Shown: in pieces, positions 12,101-23,589 of the stretch
How the letters are laid out: each line of letters opens with the position of its first letter
Numbering within the stretch: position 1 is the stretch's first letter
Assembly (NCBI GenBank): GCA_000727475.1
Contig: KL647289.1
Span: 2,709,450-2,773,449, forward strand
Direction of reading: 5' to 3'
DNA: 64,000 nt
Origin: Sarcocystis neurona
Taxonomy: Eukaryota; Apicomplexa; Conoidasida; Eucoccidiorida; Sarcocystidae
The notes under the pieces: model-generated
The model's database searches: none
Told to the model about the DNA's origin: nothing
The model's input: only the letters and a program-made list of their open reading frames with translations
Program-made: the position numbers and the translations under genes

Positions 12101-12789
12101 TTGTACGTTTCCTCCTCTTCTTTCTGCAGGAGTAGCGTGTTGACAGGTCGCTAGAGAAAATCTCTATACATGTGTGTCGTAGCGAGCGGATCTGTGTGTG
12201 CGTGTGTGTGTCGATGAAAATATAGGCATACGGTACGTATGTGCGTGTATTCTTGCGAACGGGTATGTACGTGAGTGTGCGTATATATATACACACATTC
12301 TGTGTGGCCCTAGTTTCTGGTTTTTCGAAATTCCGACTGGAGGAGATTTGATTCACATGTGAAATTGTAGCGCTGGTTGTTCGTGTGGATGGAGACACAA
12401 ACATTTGGACGCGGCTGCGTGCTAGGTACTTCACTGTCTGTTTTTTCTGTGTTTTGGGCGTTTTGTTTCCTCTTTCTCGGCGGATATGCTGTTTTCTTCT
12501 CCGGCTGCAGTGGAATCTGGACGGCCTGCTGGAGAAGATATGGCAGTACTTGGATCTTGTGCGGGTGTACACGAAGCCGAAGGGGCAGATCCCTGATTAT
12601 AACGCACCAGTCATTTTGAGTAGTCGCTGCTGTAAAGTCGAAGACTTTTGTTTGAGAATCCACCGTTCCTTGCTAGATGAATTCAAACACGCAATCGTTT
12701 GGGGCAGAAGTGTGAAGCATAACCCGCAGAAAGTAGGGAAAGACCATGAACTTGTTGACGAAGACGTCGTTCAGATCGTAAAAAAGTAG
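3150..12789 (+). CDS. DRG1: Developmentally regulated GTP-binding protein 1 (DRG1), six exons
   Basis: DRG1 is a cytoplasmic OBG/DRG-class GTPase that works with a DFRP1-type partner at the ribosome during translation. Exons read directly from the sequence are 3150-3279, 5439-5564, 6085-6198, 9024-9212, 10693-10958 and 12511-12789 (TAG). All introns are GT-AG, and the phases join without a frameshift. The product is 367 residues, the usual DRG1 length. Visible motifs are the N-terminal helix ending [10 protein letters not shown]1 GFPSVGKS (residues 71-78), the switch segment YEFTTLT (94-100), G3 DLPG (117-120), G4 NKID (248-251) and G5 SAHH (271-274). A TGS domain occupies the last exon, containing YTKPKG and ending VIQIVKK. 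The ATG at 3150 is chosen because it starts the conserved helix. Introns are 2159, 520, 2825, 1480 and 1552 nt and hold nearly all the repeats. The first four introns each split a glycine codon after its first base. DRG2 is less likely, because the N-terminus matches the DRG1 branch. Confidence 0.97.
4060..4420. repeat. TG/CA and TA microsatellite cluster in DRG1 intron 1
   Basis: Alternating TGTGTG, ACACAC and TATATA runs are mixed with recurring short words such as GTATATATGTG and GTCAGTAGA. The cluster lies inside intron 1 of DRG1 and has no coding potential. Similar TA/TG blocks follow at 4970-5180 and 5255-5350. Confidence 0.85.
7148..7192. repeat. 12-bp perfect inverted repeat in DRG1 intron 3
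   Basis: The left arm AGGTGTAGCCAC (7148-7159) and right arm GTGGCTACACCT (7181-7192) are exact reverse complements, separated by 21 bases. Transcribed RNA could form a stable hairpin here. No family is recognised. Confidence 0.8.
9860..10262. repeat. Alanine-codon-rich GCT/GCA/GCC region in DRG1 intron 4
   Basis: This is a degenerate GCN-rich stretch between DRG1 exons 4 and 5. Both strands read as alanine-rich open frames because GCT and AGC repeats are near-complementary. The conserved DRG1 exons flank it with matching phases, so it is spliced out of that transcript. It is most likely a decayed triplet repeat rather than a gene. Confidence 0.7.
10571..10665. repeat. (CTG)n tract just upstream of DRG1 exon 5
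   Basis: Nearly pure CTG/TTG triplets end 28 bases before the acceptor of exon 5. The branch-point and pyrimidine-tract region of that intron is therefore largely triplet repeat. Confidence 0.9.
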
Positions 12790-13520
12790 AATTCCGCTTT
12801 TCTTGACCATCCTTGTCCTTTTTGTAGACGAAACTATCACTCCCGATAACTGCTCTTACGTTGCTCTGGAGTCAAGGAAGGCCACCCGTGCTTGAAAAAT
12901 CATTCGTTACGCACGAAGCGGCAGTGCCCGCACAAATAGTGTTCCTCTCTCCGTTTCCAAATGGACAGTCTCTTGCGCAAAAATGATTTCTTCTTCAGGG
13001 AAATTTTTTTCGAAAGGAGAAAGAATCTTCTGGCTCCGTAAACGTTGAACCTCATGTACCCTTGTGCTTCGAAGTTACCATTTTTCTCGGGGAGGATCGG
13101 TAGTTTACATAGAGGTAAAATTACCCGTGGTGTTGGTTTTTTTCCCGCATAACACGAGGTGCAAAGGACGCAGTGCGTTTTTCAAGTTGTTTCGACGTTA
13201 GGGGTACTGCAACAGCACTACAGCACGCGGCAGCGACGAACGACGCTTGTGCCTACGCAGAAACTTCTGTGAAGTCCTGGCATGTCGGGTGGAAATCAGG
13301 AGGGAAGGCAAGGGCACGCTAGAAAATAAAACACATCAAAGCAAAAAGCCCCTTAGCCAAAGAAGGAAAGTATTTTAAACGAACTGTTTGCATTAATCGA
13401 ACGCGTGCAGCTGTGATGGTTGTAAAGCTGGATTCACCATTACGTTGAAAACAGGAAACAGAAGGGCCATAAGGCAGCGACTGCAAACGTCAGCGGAAGT
13501 GTCACAGCTATGTACGTCAG

Positions 13521-13560
13521 GTGGTGTAGTCTGCTCCTTCTCCTTCTACGGCTACACCAC
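13521..13560. repeat. 9-bp inverted repeat downstream of DRG1
   Basis: GTGGTGTAG (13521-13529) and CTACACCAC (13552-13560) are perfect reverse complements with a 22-base loop. They lie about 730 bases after the DRG1 stop. The arms share the GTGTAG/CTACAC core with the hairpin in intron 3. Confidence 0.7.
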
Positions 13561-14536
13561 AATTATTCTACTACCACCACTACGCGTGTGTGATATATAC
13601 ATTTGCCTTCTATGAGCATATATGACCTGTCTGTGTTACTGAACGGGCAAGCGTACTTACAACATGTGTTCTGCCCATTGTTTTTATGAGGCACATTGGC
13701 GGTGGACACGTCGTCTTAATGGCTGCTTGACGAGTGTGTCTCAACTGTCGTATTACACGTCGAGCGATTGAAACAACAAAAACCTTTGGCACAGTCCGTT
13801 TTCTCCCGGTTGCATCATACGCCGTGGCTTCACGGGACAGAACTGCTACATGCATACGTGAACATTTATTATGCGTGGCTTCAAAGCTGTGTGCCGGGCC
13901 ACGACAGATGATGGGGAATGCTAGATTACTCACCAAAACATGTATAAAATGCCAGTTCGAGGAGTGTTCACAAAAAATCTATAACGACAGCGCGTGAGAA
14001 TGAGAGCGCATACGTGCACATTCCTTACGTTAAATAAATACCACAAACACGTGTCTACAACAGGAAATCTCCCTCTGCAGGGCCATGTAGGTAAATCCAT
14101 ATAACGCTCCAATAGGCGTAGTCGCTGTATATTTCCGGACACGAACGACGCAGATGCAGACGTGTGACGTGAAGGTGGGTGTATCCGCGTGCAGGCCTCT
14201 GTGCGGTTTATGTAACACATATGTGCGTACGTCGATATATGCTTAGAAACTGTCACAGTAATTTCGATATATGCTTAAACACTGTCACATTGATCACACA
14301 CGCCTACGTGGGCGAGTACACGTATGCACATACGGGATGTGTCTCGTCAAGTACATGTGCGGATGCGTACATCTATATATATTTGTACTGTGGTGTAGAC
14401 TAGTGTGCACAGGGTTACCGTGTGCTGAATGATACATCCACCACCACACGTGTGTGCCCCCTTCGAGTCGCTGCACGTTAATGTGTTGTTCATATGTACG
14501 TACATATGTATATACATATATATACATATACATCCA

Positions 14537-14537
14537 C

Positions 14538-14571
<34 letters not shown>

Positions 14572-14572
14572 G
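14537..14572. repeat. (TA)n-(GA)n compound microsatellite
   Basis: About nine TA units run directly into about nine GA units. The tract is non-coding and flanked by further TATA/TACA-rich sequence. Confidence 0.9.
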
Positions 14573-15787
14573 GCACACACACTGATACCCGTGTACATTG
14601 GTAGACAACTTTATGGACGTAAGCAACTACCCATGCTTTGTAATCTGCACACAAGCTATGTTGAAAAGACGCTGGTAGTAGGGCGGCACGGCACCCGAGG
14701 GCAGTGAAACAACTACCAATAATGACGAGATCAACACTCGGCGCTACGCATGTCGAGTCACCCGGACATGCGTGTGGAAGTACCACAACAGTGTTCACGT
14801 TGCAAGGGAGCAGTCTCCACACCCAGGACTTTTTCGATCTTTAGCGGCCTTCTTTGTAGCTTGTGATAACAGCATAGCCCGAAGACCTGTTTCAGCTCGT
14901 GGACGCTGCTGAGCTGGAGCAGCAGCTACCTTGCATTGGTGGTGCAAGGTACCAAGTCTTTTCGCTCCTCTGTGTGTGGTCGTGGTGACTTCGCTACAGT
15001 AGCGAACCACGTGGGAAGCTCACGCGACGCCGCTCAGCTTTTGTGCAGCTGTGTGTAGTCGTTAGGGCTTGGCTACAACACTCCACCATGTAGAAAGGAC
15101 CTGCGAGATGCGAGCTGCGACTTACGAGGCCCACACACGGAGTTTGCAAAGCGAACCTCCACGAGGCGTGCGCCATATGTTCAGCTATGCGAAGCACCGC
15201 GGAGGTACCAGCAACGCAGTGGGGGGCAGCACCTGCAGATGAGGGCACCCTCCGGAGTCTGCAGGTGCAGAAAAGCAGAGAACACGTGCAACAGCAGCAG
15301 GAGAGGGAGAAGTGCGACAACTGCAACTGAAGCCCCAGCAGCCAGCAGTTGCGACTGCAACAGCACTAACACACAGAACAGGCTTTCAAGAGGGACAATG
15401 ACCACAACGTGAGGAGCAGAACCGCTGTAGACGCCGGAGAAGCAGTAGCATGAGATTCGGTCTTCGCTGGAGACGAAAACTCTGTGTAGAGCGCCATGTG
15501 TCCGACACAATACAAGCGCATAGCACGCGCCGTAGGAACCCCAGATCGTCTGTATCGATGTACTGGGAGCCACAGCTGCAGCTGCGCGACAGCTGACACC
15601 ACAGCAGCACACAAACGCACTAACCGCTGCGTTCCAAGCGTTTACTGGACCTGCTGCAGCAAAAGCCGCGGCAGGTGCAACAGCATCATTCGCAGCAACA
15701 TCATCCGCTACAGAATCAGTGGTGTAACCAGCAGCCATAACGCAGGAACTGCGGCAGCGCAGCAAGTGTGGCAGCGCAGCAAGTGTA

Positions 15788-17160
15788 GCGGCGCAGCAAC
15801 TGCAGCAACGGCAGCAGCAGCGACAGCAGCAGCGACAGCAGCAGCGACAGCAGCAGCGACAGCAGTAGAGACAGCAGTAGCGACAGCAGTAGCGACAGCA
15901 GTAGCGACAGCAGCAGCGACAGCNNNNNNNNNNNNNNNNNNNNNNNNNNNNNNNNNNNNNNNNNNNNNNNNNNNNNNNNNNNNNNNNNNNNNNNNNNNNN
16001 NNNNNNNNNNNNNNNNNNNNNNNNNNNNNNNNNNNNNNNNNNNNNNNNNNNNNNNNNNNNNNNNNNNNNNNNNNNNNNNNNNNNNNNNNNNNNNNNNNNN
16101 NNNNNNNNNNNNNNNNNNNNNNNNNNNNNNNNNNNNNNNNNNNNNNNNNNNNNNNNNNNNNNNNNNNNNNNNNNNNNNNNNNNNNNNNNNNNNNNNNNNN
16201 NNNNNNNNNNNNNNNNNNNNNNNNNNNNNNNNNNNNNNNNNNNNNNNNNNNNNNNNNNNNNNNNNNNNNNNNNNNNNNNNNNNNNNNNNNNNNNNNNNNN
16301 NNNNNNNNNNNNNNNNNNNNNNNNNNNNNNNNNNNNNNNNNNNNNNNNNNNNNNNNNNNNNNNNNNNNNNNNNNNNNNNNNNNNNNNNNNNNNNNNNNNN
16401 NNNNNNNNNNNNNNNNNNNNNNNNNNNNNNNNNNNNNNNNNNNNNNNNNNNNNNNNNNNNNNNNNNNNNNNNNNNNNNNNNNNNNNNNNNNNNNNNNNNN
16501 NNNNNNNNNNNNNNNNNNNNNNNNNNNNNNNNNNNNNNNNNNNNNNNNNNNNNNNNNNNNNNNNNNNNNNNNNNNNNNNNNNNNNNNNNNNNNNNNNNNN
16601 NNNNNNNNNNNNNNNNNNNNNNNNNNNNNNNNNNNNNNNNNNNNNNNNNNNNNNNNNNNNNNNNNNNNNNNNNNNNNNNNNNNNNNNNNNNNNNNNNNNN
16701 NNNNNNNNNNNNNNNNNNNNNNNNNNNNNNNNNNNNNNNNNNNNNNNNNNNNNNNNNNNNNNNNNNNNNNNNNNNNNNNNNNNNNNNNNNNNNNNNNNNN
16801 NNNNNNNNNNNNNNNNNNNNNNNNNNNNNNNNNNNNNNNNNAGCAGCAGCGACAGCAGCAGCGACAGCAGCAGCGACAGCAGCAGCGACAGCAGCAGCGA
16901 CAGCAGCAGCGACAGCAGCAGCGACAGCAGCAGGGACAGCAGCAGGGACAGCAGCAGCGACAGCAGTAGCGACAGCAGCAGCGACAGCAGCAGCGACAGC
17001 AGTAGCAGCAGCAACGGGAGCAGCAGCAGCAGCGACAGCAGCAGCAACAGCAGCAGCAGCAAGGGCAGCGGCAACGGCAGCAGCAGTAGCACCAGGAGCA
17101 GCAGCGGCAATGGCAGCAGCAGCGACAGGCAGCGGCAGCGACAGACAGCAGCAGCGACAG
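15788..17160. repeat. 12-bp tandem array GACAGCAGCAGC with assembly gap
   Basis: A 12-bp unit (GAC AGC AGC AGC) repeats on both sides of a run of N from 15924 to 16841 (918 bases). Variants carry AGT for AGC or GGG for GCG. On the plus strand the three frames give Ala-Ala-Ala-Thr, Gln-Gln-Arg-Gln and Ser-Ser-Asp-Ser; the minus strand gives Leu-Leu-Leu-Ser. The right flank decays from about 16990 into irregular CAG/GCA triplets. The N-run length may be an estimate, so the true array size is unknown. I cannot show that it is translated. Confidence 0.95.
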
Positions 17161-20100
17161 GCAGCAGTACTGCCGACGGCAACGGCCTAGGTGGCAGTGT
17201 GAGTGGCAAGAGGGTTGCGCAGCAGTAGCGAGCGCAGCAGGAGAGGCAGAGCCGCGTGCAGTATGTGAGCAACACCACGGCCCCGGTCGGTTGCTGCTGT
17301 TTCAATCGTGTGAGTGAAGCATGTGAAAGGATTTTTGAAGGGAAGTAGGCAGGCATCGTTAATATTTTTTCTTCTCGCAGCAGGGCCGGGGACTACTTCT
17401 CAATTTGGACTTTACCGCCGGCCGCACAGGTAATTTCCCCTCCCGGCGAACGTAGCATGCATCGAGGCCTCCCACAGGCGTAGCTGATTTCTGGGTAGGA
17501 CTGATTTTTTGTGTAGGCGGGGGAGTAATTTTTCTTCGGAAGTAGTATACGTGTTTGCGTCTCGTCGGCGGAAGAGTAACACCGAATACGATGGGTAGGC
17601 GGAAGACGCGTCTCCCTGCTTTGAAAACCCACCATCCCCAATCCCTTCGTGGCCACGAATTCTGCCATAGTTGACCTATAAGAAACTCGCGCATTCAGTT
17701 CCCCTAGCCGCCGTAGTAGTGGTGGCAATTTCAGGTGGTTATAGTACTGAGGAATCCACTGGCTGTCAGGGGGGAATGAATGACAAGACAACTACTGAAG
17801 AGGACGCAGACGATATTCATGCTTGCCTGTGCTCGGGTGGTACTTTCCGTCCTTTTACATACTTAAATATATATATTCAGTAGTAGGAACAGTTGGAAGA
17901 GTAGAATCACGCGTCACTGCTGGAGTGGCAGCCGTAGAGCCACCACGGGGGCGGCAGTATTGTCAGGACGAATCATATGGGCGTCGCTCCTCCTCTGGCG
18001 GGGGACTTTTCTTTGCTGAAGTATCTCGACTGCGAATATTTTTGTCCTCCACCGTAGACGGTAGCAGTGAGATCTTTCTGCCGTCTGTACTTGTCTTCGC
18101 CGTTGTGCCGCGCGTCCCGGTGTCAGTAGCCGGAGTCCACGCGTATGGTGCGTTGCCCCAACGTGGGCGACCGTCTTCTCTTATCTCACCCAGCAGGACA
18201 CACGAAGAAACCGGGCAAGTAATTCAAAGCATCTACAGAACCTAGCCAGTTCCGTTGCGTATTTTTCCCTTGTCTGCTTTCCGGTTGTGGAGCAGCGCGC
18301 CTTTTCTGGCGTCCTCCTGCCTTTTTATTCTACGCCGTTGTAGATTGATCTCTCCTGGCGTATGTAGAACGCCCCCTCCTCGCTGACTGCGGGTGTTTTC
18401 CGCTCGTTCCCCCCCGCGTCTCCTCAACATTTGTACGTATGTGTATAGGGTGCAGGAACGAGGACGGTGTGTATTTTCGCAAGGGCGAGGGGGGGGATGT
18501 GCGTCTGTTAGAAGGGACGAAGGAGCGAATCTTCGATTTTCCTGGATGAGGAATATTCAGAGGGCGCGTGTGTCGGCATCTGCGGCTGCTGCACACGTTT
18601 GCTCTGCTCGAGGCGGCTGCGCCCTCGTGTAGTTCTGCTCCGCTGGCGCCTGCCGGCTGCTGCTCCGCCTGAGAGCAGCCGACCCAACTTTTTCTCGTTT
18701 TTTCCCACTTGTATGTGTGTGTGTGGCTTTCCTGCACCAGTGGCATCCAGGCGTGAGGGGCGACTGTTCCTCATGGATGAAGGCACAGGCGACTGTGTAT
18801 GGCTGGGAGATGGTTGCATGGGAGGGAAGATACATGTTTCAGCCTGGCTGCCGTATAGAGGGGGTCTAATGCGTGCGCAGAGGACGAGCCGTGGTTTTTT
18901 TTCGTGTTGGTAGCGGTGTTTTCCTCCGTCACCCAAGGGCAATTTATTTTGCTCTCTCCGCCCAAATTCCTGCTGCAAGACTGACGGGGAGGGCATAGAC
19001 ATTGCCGTTACGTAAAAAACGCTCCTGTCGCCAAACTGCTGCTTCTGAGAACTTTCTTCTACAATAGGAGCTGCCGCGTCTTTGTGCAAGGGGGGAGGAC
19101 TGCTCCTGAGCAGTCTCTCTTATTGTATGAAGGCGGCCAGGAGAAGAAACGCGACCTCTTTGTCGATGCTTCGTAGTTGCCGTGTAGCACTCCCCGCAGA
19201 AAATAGCGGGGATTTCGGTGTACGTACACCCTAGACACCCGTGTCTTTCGGGTTCGGCCTGGAGAGAACGGGGGACTCGTTTCGGGGGGCAGTGTGTAGA
19301 GGAATGATTGTGGGTTGTCCACCTTTGAGACGGGCGGGCCGGTGGTGGGTCTCTTCTGATATATATGGCTGTAGTGGGCAGAGAGGAAGTGGATTTTGGT
19401 GTGTGCGAGTTCACACGACTCCTGCTTGTGAACTTTCACAGAAAGGAGTAGTGGGCGGAGAGGTCCCGCTTTTTTTAGAATCTGTGGCTGAAGTTAGAAG
19501 CATATGGGGGTCTGGGGGATGCACGTATACGTACGTGTACGTCCTTTCATGGGGTTTGCGATAAAAGTCGCCCTGCACGCAGGTCTCATAACGTAATAAT
19601 CAACAACAAGTCCGGAGGTACAGAGACAGTCTCGACCTTCTTGGGAGTAATTATGCTCTGCGGAAGATTTTTAATGGCAGACGAAAGCGACAGAGGGCTG
19701 TTGTGTAGCACAGACAAAGCGGGTCCACAATTGTCTATCGAGAGGTGTAGAAGGCTATTTGAAGAAGGAAAGAGGTGTTTCCAGGTGACAAATTTTTCGA
19801 GGATGCCACTTCTGGACGTATTCGTACACATTCTCGGCTCCCGGGGCTGTCTTCGTTGGTGCATTTCAGCGGTTGCATCTCGAGAAATTTTGCGTTTTTT
19901 TCCCTCCGGCTGTCTCGTGCGTCTGTCTCGTGTCTGCTTGGCGCGACGTTGTCAAGTGACTGACGGAAGGGGGCAGAAGAAGACGTCGTGGTTCAACGTT
20001 GATGGTGTTTATCAAAAGAAACCGCGGCGCTGCTGTTCTTATTTCGAGAACACCGACCGCTTACCGCCGCGGGACCTGGTGCTGCGAGCCTTGCTGCTGT

Positions 20101-20476
20101 GGACCTTGCTGCTGTCACCACTACTCTCTCGAGTCGCCTCCTGCTGCTGCTGCTGGTGCACGAGCCGCGCGGCGAGAGCCTGTCCGGCCGTCCTTCGGCA
20201 GGTGGCTGCAGCTTGTGTGTTGCTGCTGGCGTTACTACGGATCCGAGCCCGAGCAGCTCAGTGCGTATTTAGCAAGTGACGTGTTTTATCTGGGCGTGGA
20301 ACACGGCAACAACCGCGCATTCCACATGCCGTCCTATCTTTCTGCGTGGGGTCTGTCTCTGTGTCTTGTGTGTTGCATTTCTTTGTAGCGCGTGTCGTCG
20401 TCCCTTTGCATCTCTGCTCCTCCGGCTGTTTTGTCGGCTTTGAAAATTTTTTCTTTTCTGCAGAGGACTTCGCGCA
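17161..20476. other. Region between the repeat array and RPL24
   Basis: No gene is recognised. Several frames are open for 60-200 codons. One runs from an ATG at 19653 and reads through LSIERCRRLFEEGKRCFQ to a possible GTGACA donor. None shows a family match or a consistent chain of splice sites. CTG/GCT triplets recur at 20085-20240. The last 60 bases are pyrimidine-rich and end in TTTCTGCAG 14 bases before the RPL24 ATG, so a 5' UTR intron is possible. Confidence 0.5.
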
Positions 20477-23400
20477 ATGGCGACCGTGAAGACGACGATC
20501 AAGACGGAGCTGTGCTCCTTCTCGGAGTATCGTATCTATCCCGGCCGCGGCCAGCGCTTCGTCGCCAAGGATGGGAAGGTCCACACATTCCTCTTCAGGA
20601 AGGAAGCGAGTCTTTTCAAACAAAGAACGAAGCCTGTCAAGCTGCACTGGACGCTTGTAAGGACGACTGCCGTCTGTTTCTCTTCTTCCTTTTCACACCG
20701 TCGAAGTGGTGGTGTTGGGACGTACAGAACAATTCAAACTTCCGGACATCCTCATAGGAAAGAGCCTTTTTTCTGTAGCGTGTGTGTATACGTATATGTA
20801 TGTGTATGGAGCGGAGATGAATATACGTGTCTCCTCTGTAGGACAGATGGACACACACGTACACGTGATTGCCCGCATGTATCTGTTAGTACAGGCAGAT
20901 AGATAGATAGATATTTTAGGAGTGTACCCGAATGACTGTAGTGTCTATGTGTGTGTACAGATCGTCGTCCAGGGCATGTTTGGTACAAGTGTATATATAT
21001 ATGTATGTGCACAGACTTGTGTGTGTCTGGGTTGTGTGGAGATGGATAGCATCGCATACGTCTCTGTGTTTTTGTGGGTGTCTCTGTAGCACCAGGAAGT
21101 CTGTCGACAGTTCGGAGGGTAGAGTGCTGCTGCCGAGGCCCGTCGCCTTCCTCTCTTGCTGTTCGTTCATATCTTTTTTGTTGCTGCTGCTGTCGCGGGG
21201 GATCCGGTGCGGCAGCTGGTTCTTCTCTCGCTGCTGCTGTAGACAAAGTCCTGTTGCACACGGCGACATGAGGACATAGGTCGTGTGGCTCCTTGCCGTC
21301 GTCGAACACGTTTCAGAAACACACACAAAATACGCTGTGATATATATATACATATATATATATATATGTATAGACGCACACCTGGATATATATGTATGAA
21401 TGTGTGTTTGTGTAAGTGATAGGTGGATATGTGGAGAGGTCGGTAGATTTATGGTAGTAGGTAGATGAATAGAAAACGTTAATTGCGGGAGCTTGTGAGC
21501 GCTTCGTGCGATGTGCGTATCTTTCCGTGTCTCCCACTCTCTCTCTCTCTCGTTCTGTGGCCCGTGTGTGTATGGTCACGGGGCTTAGAATATCGGTACG
21601 CTGCGCCGCGCGTGTCTACGTAGACGTGAATTTCCCGCGTGTACACACGCGTTGGCGAAGAAGGCGTGCCGAGGACGGCGTTGATTCTTGAGATCGCAGG
21701 GCCGTCACGTAGACACGAGGATTTAGCTGGTGTGGATCTGGCCTGACTCCGGGCAAAGCGCCAGTCTTCTTCAGCAGCAGCCGAATCCTCTCCCGCTCTC
21801 CTCTTCGATCCGTATATCTCTGTTTTTCGGCGTCTGTGTGTAAAACCACGTGATGCATGTGGATATGGATGTACGCATCTGTCTCTGTGTCTTTATACGA
21901 GGAGAAATGTGCGGGTTCGTCTGTGGATCTCCTCTCTCTCTCCTCTTCCGTTTTCCTTCTCAGTCTGCTCTCTCTCCCGTCTTTCTCAGTCTCTCGTCTT
22001 TCGCGGTTTCTCTCTTCTTTTTTCCCTCTCTCGGTTCTTTCTTTCTCCGACTCGTTTTTCTGTGTCTCTCTCCGTTCTCTATCACTCACTGCTTTCTCTG
22101 TCTCTCTCTTTTTTCTCTGTCTCTCTCTTCTTTGCCTGTGTCTGTCTCTCTGTCTATACACAGTTGTTCTCTGTGCACACATGTTACACAGTTCCAGGGC
22201 GTGTCGGATGTGGATGGCGATGTGATCCTCTGAAGTGCTGGGGGCCTTTTCTGAGAAAGCGAAGGCATTTCCGAGCAGCGAACTTTGTATAGGTAGGGAG
22301 GCGAGGAGCGGACGAGAAGAAGCAGAAGCGTCCGAAAAGAGTACACAAGAAGGAGGAGTGTAGACGAAGAGGCAACTGCTTTAAAACGCTCGCGCCTCCT
22401 CTCAAGTATGAAATAAAAAGGAGGGAGTAGAGAAGAAGGGGCAGCGTCGAACAGCGATTTACTGTCGTCCAGGAGAAATTCGCACCTAGCTGTGCTACAG
22501 AGAGACCTACGTTTCAGAATGGACGCTTCCGCTTCAATTCAGCTGCGCGCAGATCCCTACATTACGACGCAGAGAGATATATTTCGCCTCTTTGTGTATG
22601 TGCGTACATGTGTTCACCGCCGCACGTTTGTCTGTGGTCCTCTTCAGTCATGGAGACGGATGAACAAGAAGGGGGCCAAGGACGCGCTTTCCAAGCGACG
22701 CACACGAAAACCGGCGAAAACTTTGCAAAAGGCGATTGTCGGTCTTTCGCTGGAGGACATCAAGCGTACTCGTGCGCTCAAGCCTGAAGCCAAGGTGGGC
22801 ACAAACTTGTCAGTATGCCCATATTCTTTTTCGTTCGTGACGTATGTTTATCTGCATGCGTTGTTGACCAAGCTGCAGTACTGTGCGGCGTCCGTCTCTG
22901 TCCAGAGGACATCGAGGTGTAGACACAGAGACAGAGCGAGAATGCCGAAGGCAGTGTGGGGCGCACCACGGGCAGTGGAAGAAGCGTGACGAGAATGTGA
23001 CAGTTGCAGTGCTTCCTCTCTCATTTTATAAAGTAGTGTACCACAGGTGTGGATAGAGGCAGGGACACATCTGAAGACGTCGCATCCTACGTACGCAAGT
23101 GTACGTCTATCTGTGTATGCGTACGTGTTCATACTGCATTAGATATATGTGTGTGTGGGTATATACGTCGTTGTGTGGACAAGGACCGAGTCTTTTGTAG
23201 GCGCACGTGGAGACGTACATTTTGCAGCAAGGATCGCTGCACTTCAACAAGGCGAATGTGGGAAAATGAATCTGTTCGTCTATGTCAGTTTGTGTCCACG
23301 GGTGTACCTGTGTATTCGTGTAAAATATGTATATGTATGTATAGGGGCACGTGTAGGTAACTGCGAGCGCAAGCTGTAACTGTGTGTGTATGTGTGTGTG

Positions 23401-23589
23401 TGTACGTGTGTGTACGTGTGTACGTTGTCACGTCGTCACCAGGCAAAGGCAGTAGGTGCGGTGAAGGAAGCGAAGGAGAAAGCGAAGAAGCCGAAGGTGG
23501 CGCGCCCTCAGCAGCAGCAGCCTGGCGCTCGAATTCCGAAGCTGCAAAATCCCAAGCAGCGCAAGCAGAACGTTCCACGCAGAAAATAA
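20477..23589 (+). CDS. RPL24: 60S ribosomal protein eL24 (RPL24), three exons
   Basis: eL24 is a component of the large ribosomal subunit on the subunit interface. Exons are 20477-20656, 22648-22794 and 23443-23589 (TAA); all introns are GT-AG and phase 0. The product is 157 residues, the same as the human protein. The first exon carries the family signature ELCSFSEYRIYPGRGQRF and KDGKVHTFLFRKEASLF. Exon 2 reads WRRMNKKG, KRRTRKPAKTLQKAIVGLSLEDI and RALKPEAK. Exon 3 is a basic tail with a short QQQQ run, ending VPRRK. Unlike the metazoan protein it has a short extension (MATVKTTI) before the conserved start, which I think is normal for apicomplexans. The introns are long for a ribosomal gene (1991 and 648 nt) and carry TA/TG and CT-rich repeats. 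A micro-exon between exons 2 and 3 cannot be excluded, but the length already fits. Confidence 0.96.
20897..20913. repeat. (GATA)4 microsatellite in RPL24 intron 1
   Basis: This is a short GATA tetranucleotide run in the first intron. TA dinucleotide runs follow at about 21337-21370. Confidence 0.85.

Larger units (their letters stand above)
12790..15780. other. Intergenic region after DRG1
   Basis: No gene is recognised. The first 700 bases are ordinary unique sequence with many stops and presumably include the DRG1 3' UTR. A 9-bp inverted repeat lies at 13521-13560. A 32-bp direct repeat beginning CGATATATGCTTA starts at 14233 and again at 14265. A TA plus GA microsatellite is at 14537-14572. 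From about 15200 the sequence becomes rich in CAG, GCA and short Gln or Ala frames that lead into the large array. Confidence 0.6.

Noticed and set aside
15496..17190. 564-codon frame on the plus strand and a matching minus-strand frame through the repeat array
   Set aside because: Most of it is the run of N plus a 12-bp repeat that is open in every frame. Nothing outside the repeat supports a gene.
23149..23280. Possible extra RPL24 micro-exon near 23225 (frame reading RIAALQQG)
   Set aside because: No acceptor and donor give a consistent phase 0 insertion, and the three-exon model already yields the normal length.
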